From Congeria kusceri (taxonomy: Eukaryota > Mollusca > Bivalvia > Myida > Dreissenidae): DNA of 64,000 bases. The position numbers and the translations under genes were made by a program. The notes below the pieces were generated by a model. That model saw only the letters and a program-made list of their open reading frames with translations, had not been told where the DNA came from and did no database searches. Where the stretch lies: contig CM051029.1 in assembly GCA_027627225.1 (NCBI GenBank), forward strand, positions 10,085,715 through 10,149,714, in the 5' to 3' direction. Positions within the stretch are counted from its first letter, which is position 1; each line of letters opens with the position of its first letter. This document shows positions 1 through 27,773 of this stretch, one piece after another.

Positions 1-1002
1 TTTACCTCTGTAATGTTGGCGCTACATTCAATATTAAGAACTTAAATAATGATTATAATATTATTAGTCTGTGATATACTGAGTTCGTGTTAGGTCAACC
101 GATATGCAGAACAAAAACAACGTTGGTAAAAATCCGCAAACTCTATTTTTCGCTGTTAGAAAGTGAAGGTGAGTGATTTGCCAGAAATGTAAAAATGTAG
201 TTAGAAACAGAACGTGAAGTTGTGTGATTTGCCAGAAATGCAAACATGTATTTGATAACAACCTTAAACATGTGCAAAAAAATCAAAATACATTCATATT
301 GAAAGATAGATTCTTGTTTAGTCTATCGATCATTCATGTGTGTGTATTTTTGGAACGGAAGTTAATACACTGACCTTAAACATGGCTAAAATGGAAATCA
401 AAATCAAAGTACTGAAAGCAATAAATCAGTGATAACGCGTACAAATTGGGATGAATAGGCTAGTGATGTTCATTTTTAAAAGCCTCGCATGATAAACGCG
501 ATCTTTATTCAAAACTAGCCTAATATTTTTTATAGTCACGCGAGTTGTTATTTCGGTCCGTATACTTCGTAATGGCATCTTATCAAAATTTCATACCTTG
601 CATTGTTTGACAAAATTCTGACGTCAAAATATAAACAGGAAAAGGGCCAAACAAACAAACACAACCAATATTATAAATTGATTCTCTTCTCCCAGTATAT
701 ATACAATCTTGTAAAGTTTAATATATGACAGTATCAGTAACTAAATTTCATATTTATTAAATAAATTGCCCCCTTGACATCCTTTTCGATGACATATTTC
801 CTTTAACGTTCGTTTTCTAATTCAGTAGATCAAACATAATTTGCTTATTAAATTGCTCAATTACTGTCAAACAAGCAATAAAGGAAGTTAAAAGCTATTT
901 ATTTGAAAAATGCATATTATATTAACATAATGGGACATTAAATCTCCACTGACATATGTTAGTGAATCAGTTAGTGTATTACATAATTAAAAATATAAGT
1001 TT
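1..1002. other. AT-rich non-coding stretch, no gene seen
   Basis: No exon-like segment with splice sites was found on either strand. The only local structure is an imperfect direct duplication of about 45 bp at 155-250, where both copies contain GTGATTTGCCAGAAATG. It makes a short minus-strand open frame look repetitive and is not evidence of a gene. Confidence 0.5.
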
Positions 1003-1057
1003 AGTAGTAGAGAAGTAGCAGCAGAAATAGTAGTAGTAGTAGTAGTAGTAGTAGTAA

Positions 1058-1097
<40 letters not shown>

Positions 1098-1137
1098 TGT
1101 TGTTGTTGTTGCTGTTGTTGTAGTAGACGTAGCAGCT

Positions 1138-1176
<39 letters not shown>

Positions 1177-1177
1177 C

Positions 1178-1230
<53 letters not shown>

Positions 1231-1327
1231 ATAGTAGTAGTAGTAGTAGTAGTAGTAGTAGAAGTAGTAGTAATAGTAGTAGTAGAAGTAGCAGTAGTAG
1301 TAGTAGTTGTTGTTGTTGTTGTTGTTC
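1003..1327. repeat. (GTA)n microsatellite with (TGT)n patches
   Basis: About 320 bp of nearly uninterrupted GTA/TAG triplets, broken by two TGT blocks near 1096-1120 and 1305-1326 and by scattered GAA and GCA substitutions. The mix looks like slippage followed by point mutation. No coding role is suggested. Confidence 0.95.
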
Positions 1328-3190
1328 TTGTAGAAGTTCGGATATTAGTTCTTCTTTTTATGTTTTCATGTAGTATTCAATGAAAAAGGAAATTGAATTG
1401 AATTTAAAATCACCCAATTAATCAGGTGCATGATCTCTTGTCAAATCACGTCTGACTTGTATCCTCAGGCATTTAGAGAAGAAAACTGTATCTTTGTCGT
1501 TTGATATATTATATATTCAAATATTGATTTAACCTAAGCCCGTTAAGCATAAACGATGGTACCAACTGATCTGACTTGAGCGGTTTTTAACAACAACTTT
1601 TACAAGTTCATAATAGCGAAAAGATTTATAAAGGAATAGAAATTATATTGTTTAATTAATATTGGCCGTTTGACGGAAGGCAATAGATGTACCCATGTCG
1701 ACAGGTTGTATAGACCACTACTTAAAAGGATATATAAAATTAAATACTCAACATCAAGTCCAATTTATACTTCACATGGTCGGAAAGGAAGCAAATATCT
1801 ACATAAATAGCACTTTGTTAGGTATTGTAAGATTTATGATATACCTTGATGATTTGTGTACCAAATAATTTAATACATATGTTACTAAACTATCCAACTC
1901 GTCAGACAAAGCAAAGACAAACGACAAGACATTAAACTATTTTAAGTTAATGACTCTTGTTTAGTCATTAACACTGTAACTAAACGGAAAAACCCCAGTT
2001 TGTCGAAGTTTATACATAAAATAAATAAAAACTCGTACATAAACTCACTCATGAAACGGTTGCCTTTAATTCAACTAATGATGTCAGACGGAATATTAAG
2101 TGTTTTTTTATTAACTGCTCTGGTAAGTTAACGAACTAACCATTATGAAGTATTATTGTATAATACGTTCTAATGGTGAAGCTTCTTTGTAACTGCAATC
2201 TGAGACTAGCTAACAGGCCAATACGTTAATATCACAGACAGCCACTACATTGTATACTGTTCCTTATTTCGCTGCCATATGAATGGCGCGTACTGTGTAG
2301 GTGTTACTCTGCGGCACTTCAGACTAGTTTAATTCCGTTTTTCCCAGTTGTGCCGAGCTTTGCTCCTACTTTAACCCCTTCAAATACAAAACACATGATA
2401 TTGCACGAATAATGCAAAAAGTCATAGTAACACTTTATGTAAAAATGGATGGTGTTGTGATTGTTGTTAATATGTCGTAAAATAAACAAAAATGTTCGTT
2501 CTGGAAAGAACAATGTCAGATAATACGTAGGAAAAAAAAATATATAAATACTGTCGCATAATACTGTCGATTGCACACGTATAATTTGTATAATTATTGC
2601 GTACCTTTATGTGCGCTGTGTTTTGGAGTAAAGATGTGTGTTGTGTTCGCACATGTTGCAGGGTCTTCAAAGATAAAACGTATATTATTTAATGAATATT
2701 GACAAAACATTATCCCTTTTCTACTTTATGGAAAACATATGCATTTTTAATATGCCGTTAATGCTATTGTGTTAGTAAATTTATCATTGAGAATACTTCG
2801 GAATTTATGTAATTCATATGTGAATTATAGGCATGATTTGAAACATATATCGTAGTTTTGCTTCTTAATATTGCGTACCAATAACAGCATTGTTGCGATA
2901 TGCGATGTCGTTCGCATGTAGCCGACTACGATTTATGTGATCTCTCCATTGTGCCCACATATGCCCACAGTCGTACCTGCAATTACAAGTCGTACAATAT
3001 TAAATGAATACTTAAACATGAAATACTATTTCTACTTTGTGTACATACGGTCGCAATTGTAAAATCAATACTGCATTTAAGGTCTGTGCCATTTTACAAT
3101 TCTATAAGATCCATAATAAATGTCATAATGAATATTACGTCTTCATGTTTTTTATAATTAAAGCATCGAATATAAGTTAATGTATCATAC
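1328..3190. other. Non-coding; one orphan signal-peptide-like ORF
   Basis: No multi-exon gene was recognised. At 2051-2122 a 24-codon open frame starts with MKRLPLIQLMM, runs into a hydrophobic stretch (SVFLLTAL) and is followed directly by a consensus donor GTAAGT. This resembles a signal-peptide exon. It would end in phase 0, whereas the first Ig exon of the receptor gene downstream needs phase 1, so it cannot be joined to that exon directly. Confidence 0.35.
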
Positions 3191-3304
3191 CTGCGCTACA
3201 TTTAATGAAATTGCAGCAAAGTAGTGCCCCAATTAAACCAACTGCGGCAGCACCTCCGACGATTCCGCCGATTTCTCCGTCGCTTAACACTGGGGGAGCT
3301 TTCT
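3191..3304 (-). pseudogene. Orphan transmembrane exon of an Ig-receptor paralogue
   Basis: Read on the minus strand this 114-nt segment is open and encodes a short extracellular stem (APPVLSDGE), a glycine/alanine-rich helix (IGGIVGGAAAVGLIGALLCC) and a basic stop-transfer (NFIKCSA). It is flanked by an acceptor (TTATTTCTTATTGCAAG) and a donor (G|GTATGA). Both ends are phase 1, like the 105-nt transmembrane exon of the receptor phosphatase at 12011-12115. A possible upstream exon end lies on the same strand at 3823-3890; it is open for about 20 codons, is followed by GTAAGT and is phase-compatible, but no clear acceptor was found for it. No further exons of this gene could be placed, so it is probably a fragment or a strongly diverged gene. 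The transmembrane reading is fairly secure; the gene model is not. Confidence 0.55.
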
Positions 3305-3899
3305 CTTGCAATAAGAAATAACATATGCAATTTTGTTTTTGTCTATCGTGACAAGAAATATTTCACAGTACTTCTCAGTATTGTATACATAAATTCATTA
3401 CATAATACTTAATTACGCCGTTTTTATATTATGACATGCAACCAATGTAACTCCTAGTTAGCACGTTTCAAAATCGTAGTACAAATTGTGTCTGTACCAA
3501 GTTTGTTCTACCCAGTATAGTGAAATTTCATTTATCGGGGACTCATACAAATTCCGTTTCTTTTCCTAAATCTATCTCTAGATCGTTTGTGCAAACAATC
3601 AATATTTCAAGCCACATATGATCAGCGTTTTGTCCGACATGATTCTATGAAAAAAAAGTACGATCGCGAAAACTAATGACAAATGACAATAAAGCTAAGT
3701 TTTCTAAACTAGCCTTATGCAAAATAATGCACATGCCCCTAATTCATCGAGATTATACAGATTAATATATTACAATAATATATTGGTATTTGGAATCTTT
3801 GCACAACATGTCGATTACTTACCACAAATGTCTCCCTTTTCTGTGTAGAACACATTTATGGATACATTAAAAATCTCTACCCTTATCGTGATTTTGTCA

Positions 3900-5050
3900 T
3901 GCGTTTATAAATGTGATTTGTTCGAATATCGGCTTGATAAATGAAATAAAATACTACTTTTGAATTCATTCCATTAGGACTGGTAGTCCCATTAATATGC
4001 ATCCATTTAGATTCTTTTAATAGCCTTTGCCAATTATTTTTAACTTTGTCTATAGGCATAAACGAAACATCATCAAGACTATGACCAGGACTGTTCAGAA
4101 ACAGTTAATGGTTAATGTTTCAGACAAATGTTTTATATCAAATGTATGACTGTTAATTCTTTGACTACATTTTTGTTTTGTCTGGCCAACATATTGTTTC
4201 TGACATGTCTTACAAGTAATAAGGTAAAAGTAATAACATTGATACGTTATTACATCTACATGTATACCAATAAGGCGTCATAATTCAACATGCAAACCGT
4301 GTTATCAAAGACAAACTGCTATATTGTGCGCCGATAACAGCATTTCAGCTTTATATCGAAGGCAATTGATATTAATTTTATATTAATAACCGTTTGCAGT
4401 ACTAAAGACGCTGCAATTTGATGGCGTCAAACTGTGACACGTCTTAAGAGTAATGGTATGAGCCATTTTAAACGCAGCGTATTTGCAACAGTCTTTTATT
4501 GGTTCAAATCAGAATACTAATGGACCAAAAACACCATGGTGTATATTTATGTGCAGAGTATTATGAATGATTTATGAATACATTGTGATTAAGTAACCGC
4601 AATTTTTGGAAATACTGATTAAACAAAGGTAGCAATGTGCATGTATTATTGGTAACTTAAATTCATCAATCGTTCTACCAACGACGACTACGAAAATTGG
4701 TGTCGGGTGAATAATAATGATCTTACAGACATAAGTATTGACTTTTTAATAAAACATGTAATTTCGCGTATTATTATAGTAAATCATCTCAACTATTTCA
4801 ACATTGTAGTCGTTTTGCGTTATACAATGCATTCAAAGACCCACAAGTGTAGTTATTTAAACGAGCCGTTTCTGTATTGACTTGTATTTGTATATGCCAT
4901 TCTACAAAAGCCCGTAAACAAATTAAGGCGAAAGTTCTCTTGCATTTCCCGGCAATTAAAGCGAAAGTAGCAATCGATAATGCACCTTAAAAGCTATTAT
5001 TTATAATAATCTGTTCTGTATTAAATGGTATACGACATTTACGGATGTTG
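3900..5050. other. Intergenic AT-rich stretch, nothing recognised
   Basis: No coding segment, RNA gene or clear repeat was seen here. It lies immediately upstream of the receptor phosphatase gene and would contain its promoter, but no convincing core promoter element could be singled out in such AT-rich sequence. Confidence 0.4.
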
Positions 5051-5054
5051 ATGT

Positions 5055-5282
5055 AATTAGTAGTAGTAGTAGTTGTAGCAATAGTAGTAATATAACATTA
5101 CTATAGTAGTAAGTTTTATTAATATATACTTTAAGTACTACGTACAGTAGTACTACAGTAGTTATTATAAAATCATATACTTAGAGTAGTAAGCACTATA
5201 GTAGTTATTATTATTATTAGTAGTAGTATTAGTGGTAGTAGTAGAGTGGTTTTATTATTATTATTATTAATAGTAGTAGTAC

Positions 5283-5329
<47 letters not shown>

Positions 5330-5338
5330 TAATATATT
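5055..5338. repeat. TAG/TTA triplet-rich low-complexity tract
   Basis: Interrupted TAG and TTA (ATT) triplet arrays, ending in a run of about 14 ATT units at 5287-5326 directly before the first Ig exon of the receptor gene. The tract occupies what would be the proximal upstream region or first intron of that gene. Confidence 0.9.
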
Positions 5339-5340
5339 AT

Positions 5341-19858
<14,518 letters not shown>

Positions 19859-21830
19859 TGAAAGAAAGTAGTTTTTCCGTATGGGATTCATTGTGAAAAA
19901 AAAAGTTCTGTAACTGAAATTAGATGAGAAAATGACTAGTAGAATCAAGAATGTTGTGGCTACGTGTTCATGTTCATGTTGTTGTACAAAATGACAATAG
20001 TTAATATACCTACCAGGATTAGTAAATTGTTTTAATTAAGAGTTATATAAATATAAGGATTATTATTAAAATATGTGTTATAAATGGAAGACAATAATTG
20101 CCAAAAGTTTTCCCTATATCTGATAGGCTATATCTCAGTTTGAATTTATTGCATTTTGACTTTGTATTCTAAAATGTATAAAACCATTGTGATACATGTA
20201 TATATCACTTTACTAAACACGTTTTGTTTAAACTTTGTATTAACATCACAATGTATATTTATCTGATATGTATGTGCATTATTTGTATCATGAACGCTTT
20301 TTATATATACGATGTATCTGCAATAAGAGCATGTTTGATTTGCACTGTATATCGTTATTTTTAATCACGTCTCTAAATTGTCTCCAAATTGTCTAAAATT
20401 ATACTATATCTCATACAAACGTTCATTTTCGAGTGTTGAAAACCACAAGGTACCAATTGCCATTGCCACTGAACTTGATTGAAGTCAATCTCAGATACTA
20501 ACTTCTGGTTTTGCACCCCTTGAAATGAACTATTTGAAAAAAGTAACAGTATTGACAATATACATAAGGATATAAGCATCCTAATAAAACAATTATTCAA
20601 ATGTTTTTTAAATATATTTTATCAATAGTTGTACTAGCAAAATCACCGAGCAGATAAACTTTTGTATAATCTAACGCCGATTATATTTAACTTACCAGAT
20701 TCTTATAAATCGAAAAACACTACTGAATCAAACAAAAAAAATAAAATGACGTCAGAAAGTCAACAAAATGACGTCATTGTTGTTCGTAAAACAGAAAAGA
20801 ACGCTGTGATGGTTTCTATGTTATGTGTACAGGTTTCAATCCATATGTCAGGAACCAAGAGAGAAATTCCACAAATGTATTTTAGCGGATATGACATGAA
20901 TGTCTGTAAGAGTTCTGATTCCTGTTGCGGTGTGTGAATTTTTATGTGCAAGCTGTTTGCAAATTTTTAGGAAATCCACAAATCTTGTTTAAGCTCATAA
21001 GACATGAGTTTGGGCATGCGTCATGACTTTTATATTCAGTCATCGATGGCTGTTCGGACCAATGGGATAGCGTCTATTTATAGATTATATAACAAACATA
21101 TATGACAGTATTAATCCATTTCAATACATATTTATATGTGTTCATCATATAGCCACACTACATTATTGTTTATTCGTGTTATGTACCAATGAATGTTTTT
21201 GCTTAACAAAGGAGCCTTTTATTGTTTTAAATTAAGTTGAATTTATCTAATGAAGCTTACACATCTATTTTGAATCACGTATATTGGTTAGTGGGTTTCT
21301 TTTTGTACTGAGCAAATACAATTACCTTTATAAAACAACAACATATTTATTTATTTTATTTTTATCCAATGATTTAATACAGGAAACTAAATCATGACAC
21401 GAAATCGAATATTTTCGATTGAAGAAATTATCGAAAAAAATGGGAATATTAAGACACACGACAAAACACAGACTACAATGGTGTCCACTCAGTTATAAAA
21501 TGGACAACACTTGTGCCGCATTTATCACAAATCTAACAATGGAACAGTGTTTCACCAAATGTCTTCCATTGAAGAAAGGTGTGTTTAGAGATAGTTATCA
21601 CATCGCAAAAACAATTGCCCATGATTCGCTTTTGCAATTTCAGGGTAGCAGGATTTCTCGAGTTAAAAGTTAAAACTCCGGATGATTTCGGATTATGAAT
21701 ATGAGACATTCTTAAAAGTTCCATTGGTTACATTATTGCATGGTGCAGGTAGTTTAGTATTAAATACACAAGTCGTTAAATCGTTATATGAGCGCCCCTA
21801 CATGTATGTCTTATTGTATTTCAGATTGAT
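19859..21830. other. 3' UTR and downstream non-coding stretch
   Basis: AT-rich sequence after the receptor stop codon. The first clear AATAAA lies at 20583-20588, about 725 bp past the stop, and is a candidate polyadenylation signal; nearer variant hexamers cannot be excluded. Short open frames at 20662-20937 and 21419-21673 show no recognisable domain and no flanking splice signals. Two CRE-like TGACGTCA motifs occur near 20747 and 20769. Confidence 0.4.
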
Positions 21831-21834
21831 CAAG

Positions 21835-23745
21835 CTTTAAAATTAACTGACATGAATTTACTGTGTTTAACTAAGGCGTTTATGAATACCTGCAAACAAA
21901 CAATCATAAATATAACGTTCGTGCAGGGTAACTTGAAAGTTAGGGCTTTTAACAGGAAGAACAAACTATTATATCATACCCACACGGACCATAAAACAAT
22001 GAATGCATGTTTATCAATAGCTCTAATTGTTGGATTGGAACTGAAGAAGCCTCTGCAAGCAAGTTTGCCGCAATCAATATAGCTCTGACCTAAATGTATG
22101 CAATGGTTGCATATGACATTGAAGTTTATTGTGTTTTGTTCATTGTTTGGACCACGGCCAGAATCGATTAAAGGGAACGCTTAATAATAGATTAGGGTAT
22201 TTAGACAATAGTTACCGATTACCTCTACACATCAACAGCCTATTATTTCAGTCTCGTGTACGATTATGTTTATTGGAGCCAATTTCATATTTCGCAAGAT
22301 TAGACTTATATATTAATAATAAATCGTTGCACATATTGAACGAGTCGCACGACATTGAATCGAATGCTTAAATAGGTATTTTGTCAGATTTTATATTTCT
22401 GTTTAGCATAGTATAATTCTGATGTGATCTGTTGACATAGATTTGTCTGCAATGTTTGTGAAACTCAATATGTATTCTCTAATGTGAAATATCTACTTCA
22501 GGCAGCTATTGAAAAGCTCTTATGATGCATCAGCACGCATGAACATGTAATGACTTAAACAAGATCCAATATCTTAATCAACGAGCAGGGGAACACTGCA
22601 TTGTTATGAGCCTTTGCTTGGTTATTCGTGCATTTTCCTTCCGCTTGTATCATGTGGTCTATTTTTAAGTGTTCATGTACAAAGCAATATAGAGAGTTGT
22701 CGGCGTAAAACTAAATCATGTAAATGCATGACATTCGAATTGTACACCATTTTAGCACCAACGGTATTTTACAACATGTTGTTAACAATGACCGGAAATA
22801 TAATATAATGACAAGGTAATAAATATCCGTTTCACAGGGATGTTTTAAACCCGGGAGATAGGAAGTATTTCATCGATAACAGCTCTGCCTGTCTGGGCTA
22901 GTCATCGGAAATACATGACAGGCTCTATTTTCTTCCTGTTTCAAAGTTGCACGGAAACTACTTTCAAGTATTCCAACAAACGACAGACAGGCGTGCAAAA
23001 CCTCATTCACCGAAGGACGAAACTAAGCTTTGAATGGGTATCGATTGCATCAGACCGGGATTTCCCAAGGTGATATAATGTTGCACAGTTACAATGTGTA
23101 GCTATGAGGCGTGCACCTGGTTGCTATTAACAAAGGGCGTGTTGACATATTTTGAACACAAACACTCACGTACGAAATATTAAAGGCACGTTATTTAAAA
23201 AACAACAACATAAGAACAATTTTAATGTATTTGGAATTAAAGAATATTGAAAACAACTAAGTACACCATGTCTACCTAGACCATACAACATGAGTTATAT
23301 GTAGTTTCTAAATGTGTTACCGGGTATTAGTTGATATTGTGAATGGCCTTGCTTTGGAATTTAAACCTTGATTTATTCGAAAAATACCCGACATACTATT
23401 TATTTACAAACAGTTTAAATGGTTATATATGATTCTCGGATTAAGACAATTTTGTTTAATATAGTGTTGTGTGCAAAGGGTACAACGAGTAATGTTGTTT
23501 TATTCAATTGTTAGCATTGCAAAAAGAACAATGTTGTTTGCCAATTGCGGATTTGGAGCCTTTAAAGTACGTCTTTTTCTGCACAACAACGGAGCCTTGA
23601 CAAAGTTAAAACATGTATAAGTGGTTTTAAGTCAGGCGATATGCTATCAACTGGCCATCTCATAAACATGCGCCAATTGCGTGCAGTAAGTATGACACAG
23701 CATGTGATATGATCCTCGCAATACCACTTATACAAAGGGGAGTTA
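21835..23745 (+). repeat. Copy 1 of an inverted 1.5-1.9 kb duplicated block
   Basis: Clearly homologous to the reverse complement of 57045-58600. Diagnostic shared strings include TATCGATTGCATCAGACCGG (23039 region), GAAGAAGCCTCTGCAA (22040 region), GCAATGGTTGCAT (22100 region) and GTGATATGATC (23705 region). Similarity is patchy, roughly 65-80% by eye. Copy 1 carries an extra segment of about 420 bp at roughly 23150-23570 that copy 2 lacks. Both copies run into a different purine or ATT simple repeat at the same end. It may be an old dispersed element or a segmental duplication; no ORF of recognisable type is shared. Confidence 0.8.
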
Positions 23746-23749
23746 ATAA

Positions 23750-23815
23750 TACGAAGAAGAAGACGAAGTAGAAGACGACGAAGAAGATGAAAAAGAAGAA
23801 AAAGAAAGGAAGAAT
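23750..23815. repeat. GAA/GAC purine-rich low-complexity tract
   Basis: Sixty-odd bases of GAAGAAGAC-type triplets at the end of the duplicated block. It is translatable as an acidic or basic homopolymer but has no gene context. Confidence 0.85.
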
Positions 23816-24955
23816 ACACGTACATGTAAATACATATTTGATAAAGAGTTTTGCACTTGAACATATGTATTGGTATTTATTTGAACTAATTAAGCTGAGG
23901 CAGCGTTATTTTTTTAATGTGGCTTGCGTTATTGCTCATGTTCAAAATATATATCTAGACTACTATATACTTCTTTACAGGACAAAAACCGTATGGGTCA
24001 TGTGACGGAACGGAGTGTTTTGTACTAAATAACATAAGTACCATTTAGATAAGGAATTGAGAGTTTGGCTTGTGTCTACAATACCATACAACTGGGTTTC
24101 CTATGGGTTCCTCAACACAAGCAAACATATTTCAGTAAAAAATCGATATCCTTAAATTGCAGCTATGATTTAAATAACCCCCCCCCCGTCCCCATTTAAA
24201 TGTGTCTAAAAAGTAAAAATGTCGAAGGATAGAAGGTACACGCACATTGCGTAATGCAGCTTCGGCAAAGAAGGGCCTCGTGAACAACGAAATACACAAC
24301 AAGACACGAATAAATATATGTCTGACATGCACTATCGCAGTTACTTTCTTAGGATTTGGGCGACACATCCTAAGGCATTTGTTGTCAATTTCGTCAAATA
24401 ACCAATGATTTTCTTCACTTCACAAACTTAAAAGGACAAATATTGAACGAGGTGGTTTTATACAGTTCCATTTAATGATAGTACGCATTTATGATGAACA
24501 AAACCGTCGTCTTTTAAACATATATTCTCTTAGTATAAAACGTGCATTTCGTATGCGCAGCAGCATATTGTCTTACTTACCAACTGTTTTCAAAAACAAT
24601 ATATTTTGACGTCGCTCCGGAAGGAAGAGACATGGGTTTTCGGTGCAACTTACCCATGAGTTTATATGCAACGTTTAGGCATGGTAAATCTTAAATCTCT
24701 GAACATATTCATAATTTGATATTCTGCGATGGCATCAATATGACAAACACACACAATGTCAATCATTTGTATAAAACTTTGTTTGAACTTTTAAAAATTG
24801 TTTGGTTATTATAATTATAAATTACTACAAGCGTACAGCAATATCCGTAACATTAAAGGTGCGGCTTTTTTAAAAGAGTGTGAGGTAGTCAAGAATATCA
24901 ACGGCAAACCTATAAGAACTACTGGAACAAAATAGTAGTGTTCAAAATAGGTAAA
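23816..24955. other. Non-coding stretch, nothing recognised
   Basis: No exon, RNA gene or repeat family was recognised. The only notable local feature is a run of ten C at 24178-24187. Confidence 0.4.
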
Positions 24956-24956
24956 G

Positions 24957-25850
24957 GCCCAGTCACACTGCAGCTAAAGCCCCAGTCACACTGCAGCTAA
25001 GACAAGAATAAGACAGGTCTACGACTAAAAACCCTGACCGAGTCCTACCTGTTCCTACGTAGTTTTTGAATGTCGTGCGTTGTCTTAAGTCTAAAAATCA
25101 CTCGTAGCTGGTTTTTGAACATGTTCAAAAACCTTCCGACTGTAGTTAAGATTATTACATAGTCTTGCGTGAACCTGCGTAGGACGTAGGACGTCGTATG
25201 TAATGTCCTGCATCGTCTTGGAGACATCTGACATCAGCGAAGTAGTACGTCGACGTGACATAGGTCCTACGTATACTTGCGTAAACGTGCTTGGTTGTAC
25301 GACAGGGCAAGATAGAGCTCCTGCTTCGACGTACGATTTACTCTTTTGTCGTACGTCGATCCAAGAATATTTTAAGTCATGTATGACTCACTTACGACTA
25401 CGCAGGATACCAACGTTATATACTTCATCGCTGAAAAACATTCTTACTACGTCTGAAAACACTTTGCTCGGAATTTCATATTAAACCTTTCACTGCCGCG
25501 TTATGGACTCATAATCATACCCTTCAATAAACAAATCAGACACGTAATCGTATATTACTGTCAACAGTTTCAAATGATCTTAAATGGCTGCTAGTTACAT
25601 ATTTAGCAGACCCCTATACCCTCCCAACCTAGAAGACAATATTTCTATTTTATTTGACATATCGTCAAGATTCCGTACATTGTACATTACTATAAAAATA
25701 CTAATTAGTCAGTAATGAAAGAACATTAATTATAACCAGGAACGATGTCATCGGGTATGTTTGTATAACGCGTATGTTGAGTTTTCAACGCAATGTCCAA
25801 TGCACTTCAGTAAACTATGTCGGCAAATTGTGGGAATAGGCCTTAGGTCA
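24957..25850 (+). repeat. Dispersed repeat copy A (left part)
   Basis: Direct homologue of 26848-27672, about 80% identical by eye over roughly 890 bp. Shared strings include TGTCGTGCGTTGTCT, GGTTTTTGAACATGTTCAAA, GTCGTATGTAATGTCCTGC, AGAGCTCCTGC, GAACATTAATTATAACCAG (25718 region) and GGGTATGTTTGTATAACG. It begins with the 22-bp segment GCCCAGTCACACTGCAGCTAA present twice in tandem at 24957-25000. The first 400 bp are rich in TACGT/ACGTCG words and self-complementary, suggesting a foldback DNA element rather than coding sequence. Confidence 0.85.
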
Positions 25851-26610
25851 TACAAAGTTGATCCTAAGTTTGGCGTCCTCAGGAGTTTCAAGAACTACCA
25901 ACCGGGCAGAAAAAATAAATGAGTCGATAAAAAACGTTTTATTTTCCATAACTTATTCGTGGCAGTGGTACAAGCTAAAACATATGTTTACTTTCAAAAC
26001 TAATATTAGGAACCTACTTTAACAGAGTATTGTAACAGTAAATTGACTTGTTGCACACTTTTATTAAATGTTGGTAAAAACACATACGAGTAATTTTGTC
26101 CAATACAACTTCAATCTGAAGGCATATCATATCATATTGGTATTGGCAAACCCTGACATTAACAACACGATCATAGATTTTTTTTTAACATATTTAATTA
26201 AATATATACAAATTTGAAAATATGATTTAAAAAGGGCAATTAAAAATAGCAATAAGACAAAACATACCAATTCAATGTGTTTAAGATCTATACATCTGGA
26301 CGTAAGTTACTGACGAATCAGAATTGTGTAATATCATCAACTTATTTCAATTGATACACGTACCCAAAATGCAAGATGCAACAATATTAATTCAAAACTC
26401 AAATATAACTTGAACGAAGCATCGTGACTTACCGTATATTATTTATAATATCATTCATTGACTGAGATCACATATATAAAAAATCACACAAGGTGTGTCA
26501 TTATAGGCATATTTTATGCGCTTTCCAAATCAATTTCTTAATTGTCAATTTCGTTTAGGAATCCGAAAACCTACCAGCCCGAGGACGCTAAACATAGAAT
26601 CAAATTGGTA
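25851..26610. mobile_element. Inserted element with terminal inverted repeats
   Basis: About 760 bp present in copy A but absent at the equivalent place in copy B. The ends form an inverted repeat: the left end GATCCTAAGTTTGGCGTCCTC (at 25859) matches the reverse complement of the right end GAGGACGCTAAACATAGAATC (at 26581) at 18 of 21 positions, and the match extends outward to TACAAAG/TACCAAT. The element is flanked by TA, as expected for a Tc1/mariner-type target duplication. The interior has no transposase-like frame, so it would be a non-autonomous element. Confidence 0.65.
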
Positions 26611-26847
26611 TGGCGTTATTAGAAGATACAATATTTGTCTTACTCTCCGTTTTAATACTGTTGCCTTGAGCAATCAATGTTGACATGGTATTTCAACATC
26701 GTGTTTCATAATCTTCTCTGTTTAGCTTCCCATGTTGTATTAATACCGCATTGATAAGCCCATATCCAGATGATATCAGACATCGTATCACACCTAGAGT
26801 CCTGCGACTCGAAAGTCCTACTACTCAGTGTGACTAGGGCTTACGAC
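26611..26847 (+). repeat. Dispersed repeat copy A (right part)
   Basis: Resumes the homology with copy B after the insertion: CAATATTTGTCTTACTCTCC and GACATGGTATTTCAACATCG match 27680-27760. It ends at CAGTGTGACTAGGGC (26833-26847), whose reverse complement resembles the start of copy A (GCCCAGTCACACTG at 24957). The whole 24957-26847 unit therefore has inverted termini. Confidence 0.65.
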
Positions 26848-27773
26848 AGGTATAAATCAGTTCTACAACTAAAAATCCTAACCGAGTCATGGGTGTTCCT
26901 TCTTAGGTTAAGACTGTCGTGCGTTGTCTAAAGTCTAAAATTCAGTCGTAGATGGTTTTGGAACATGTTCAAAAACCTCCCGACTGGAGGCAAGATTCTT
27001 ACAAAGTATTGCGTGAGCTTGCGTAGGACGTAAGCCGTCGTATGTAATGTCCTGCGTCGTCTTGAATAAATGTGAATCAGCGAAGTCCTACGTGGACGTA
27101 GCATACCTCCAACGTAGACCTGCCTAGACGTGCATGATTGTAAAACCCTGCAAGACAGAGCTCCTGCGTCGACTAAAGAATGTTTTATGTCATGTATGAC
27201 TGACTTACGACTACGTATGATACCAACTTAATATTTCATTGCTGAAAAATATACTTACTACGTTTGAAAACACGTTGCTTGGAAATAAATATTACAACGT
27301 TCGCTGCCACGCTAGGGACTGATAATCGTACAGTTTAATAAACAGATCAGACACATAAACGTATAATACTGTGTACAGTTTCAAATAATCTTATATGGAT
27401 ACTATTCACATATATAGCCGAGCGCTATACCGTCCCAATCTAAAAGAAAATAATGCTACATGTATTTTGTTTGAAATACCGCCAAGGGTGCGTATATTAC
27501 CATCAACATGATACATTGCTTAACGTATTAATCAGTACTGAAAGGTCATTAATTATAACCAGTATGGTTTATCTCGGGTATGTTTGTATAACGGGTATGT
27601 CGAGTTTTCATTGTAGTGCCCTATGTATTTCAGTTAACAATGTCGACATATTGTGGAAATGGGCCTTATTGAGTAAATGCAATATTTCTCTTAAACTCTG
27701 TTTTCATATTGTTGCCTAAAACAATTGAAGCTGACATGGTATTTCAACATCTCGTTTAATAATCTCCGATGAT
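26848..27773 (+). repeat. Dispersed repeat copy B
   Basis: Second direct copy of the family described at 24957, without the 760-bp insertion. It is truncated on its right by the SINE beginning near 27774. Short open frames inside (for example 27453-27719) have no counterpart conserved in copy A and are not genes. Confidence 0.8.

Noticed and set aside
64..261. 65-codon minus-strand frame with an internal repeat
   Set aside because: Caused by a 45-bp direct duplication; no splice signals or domain.
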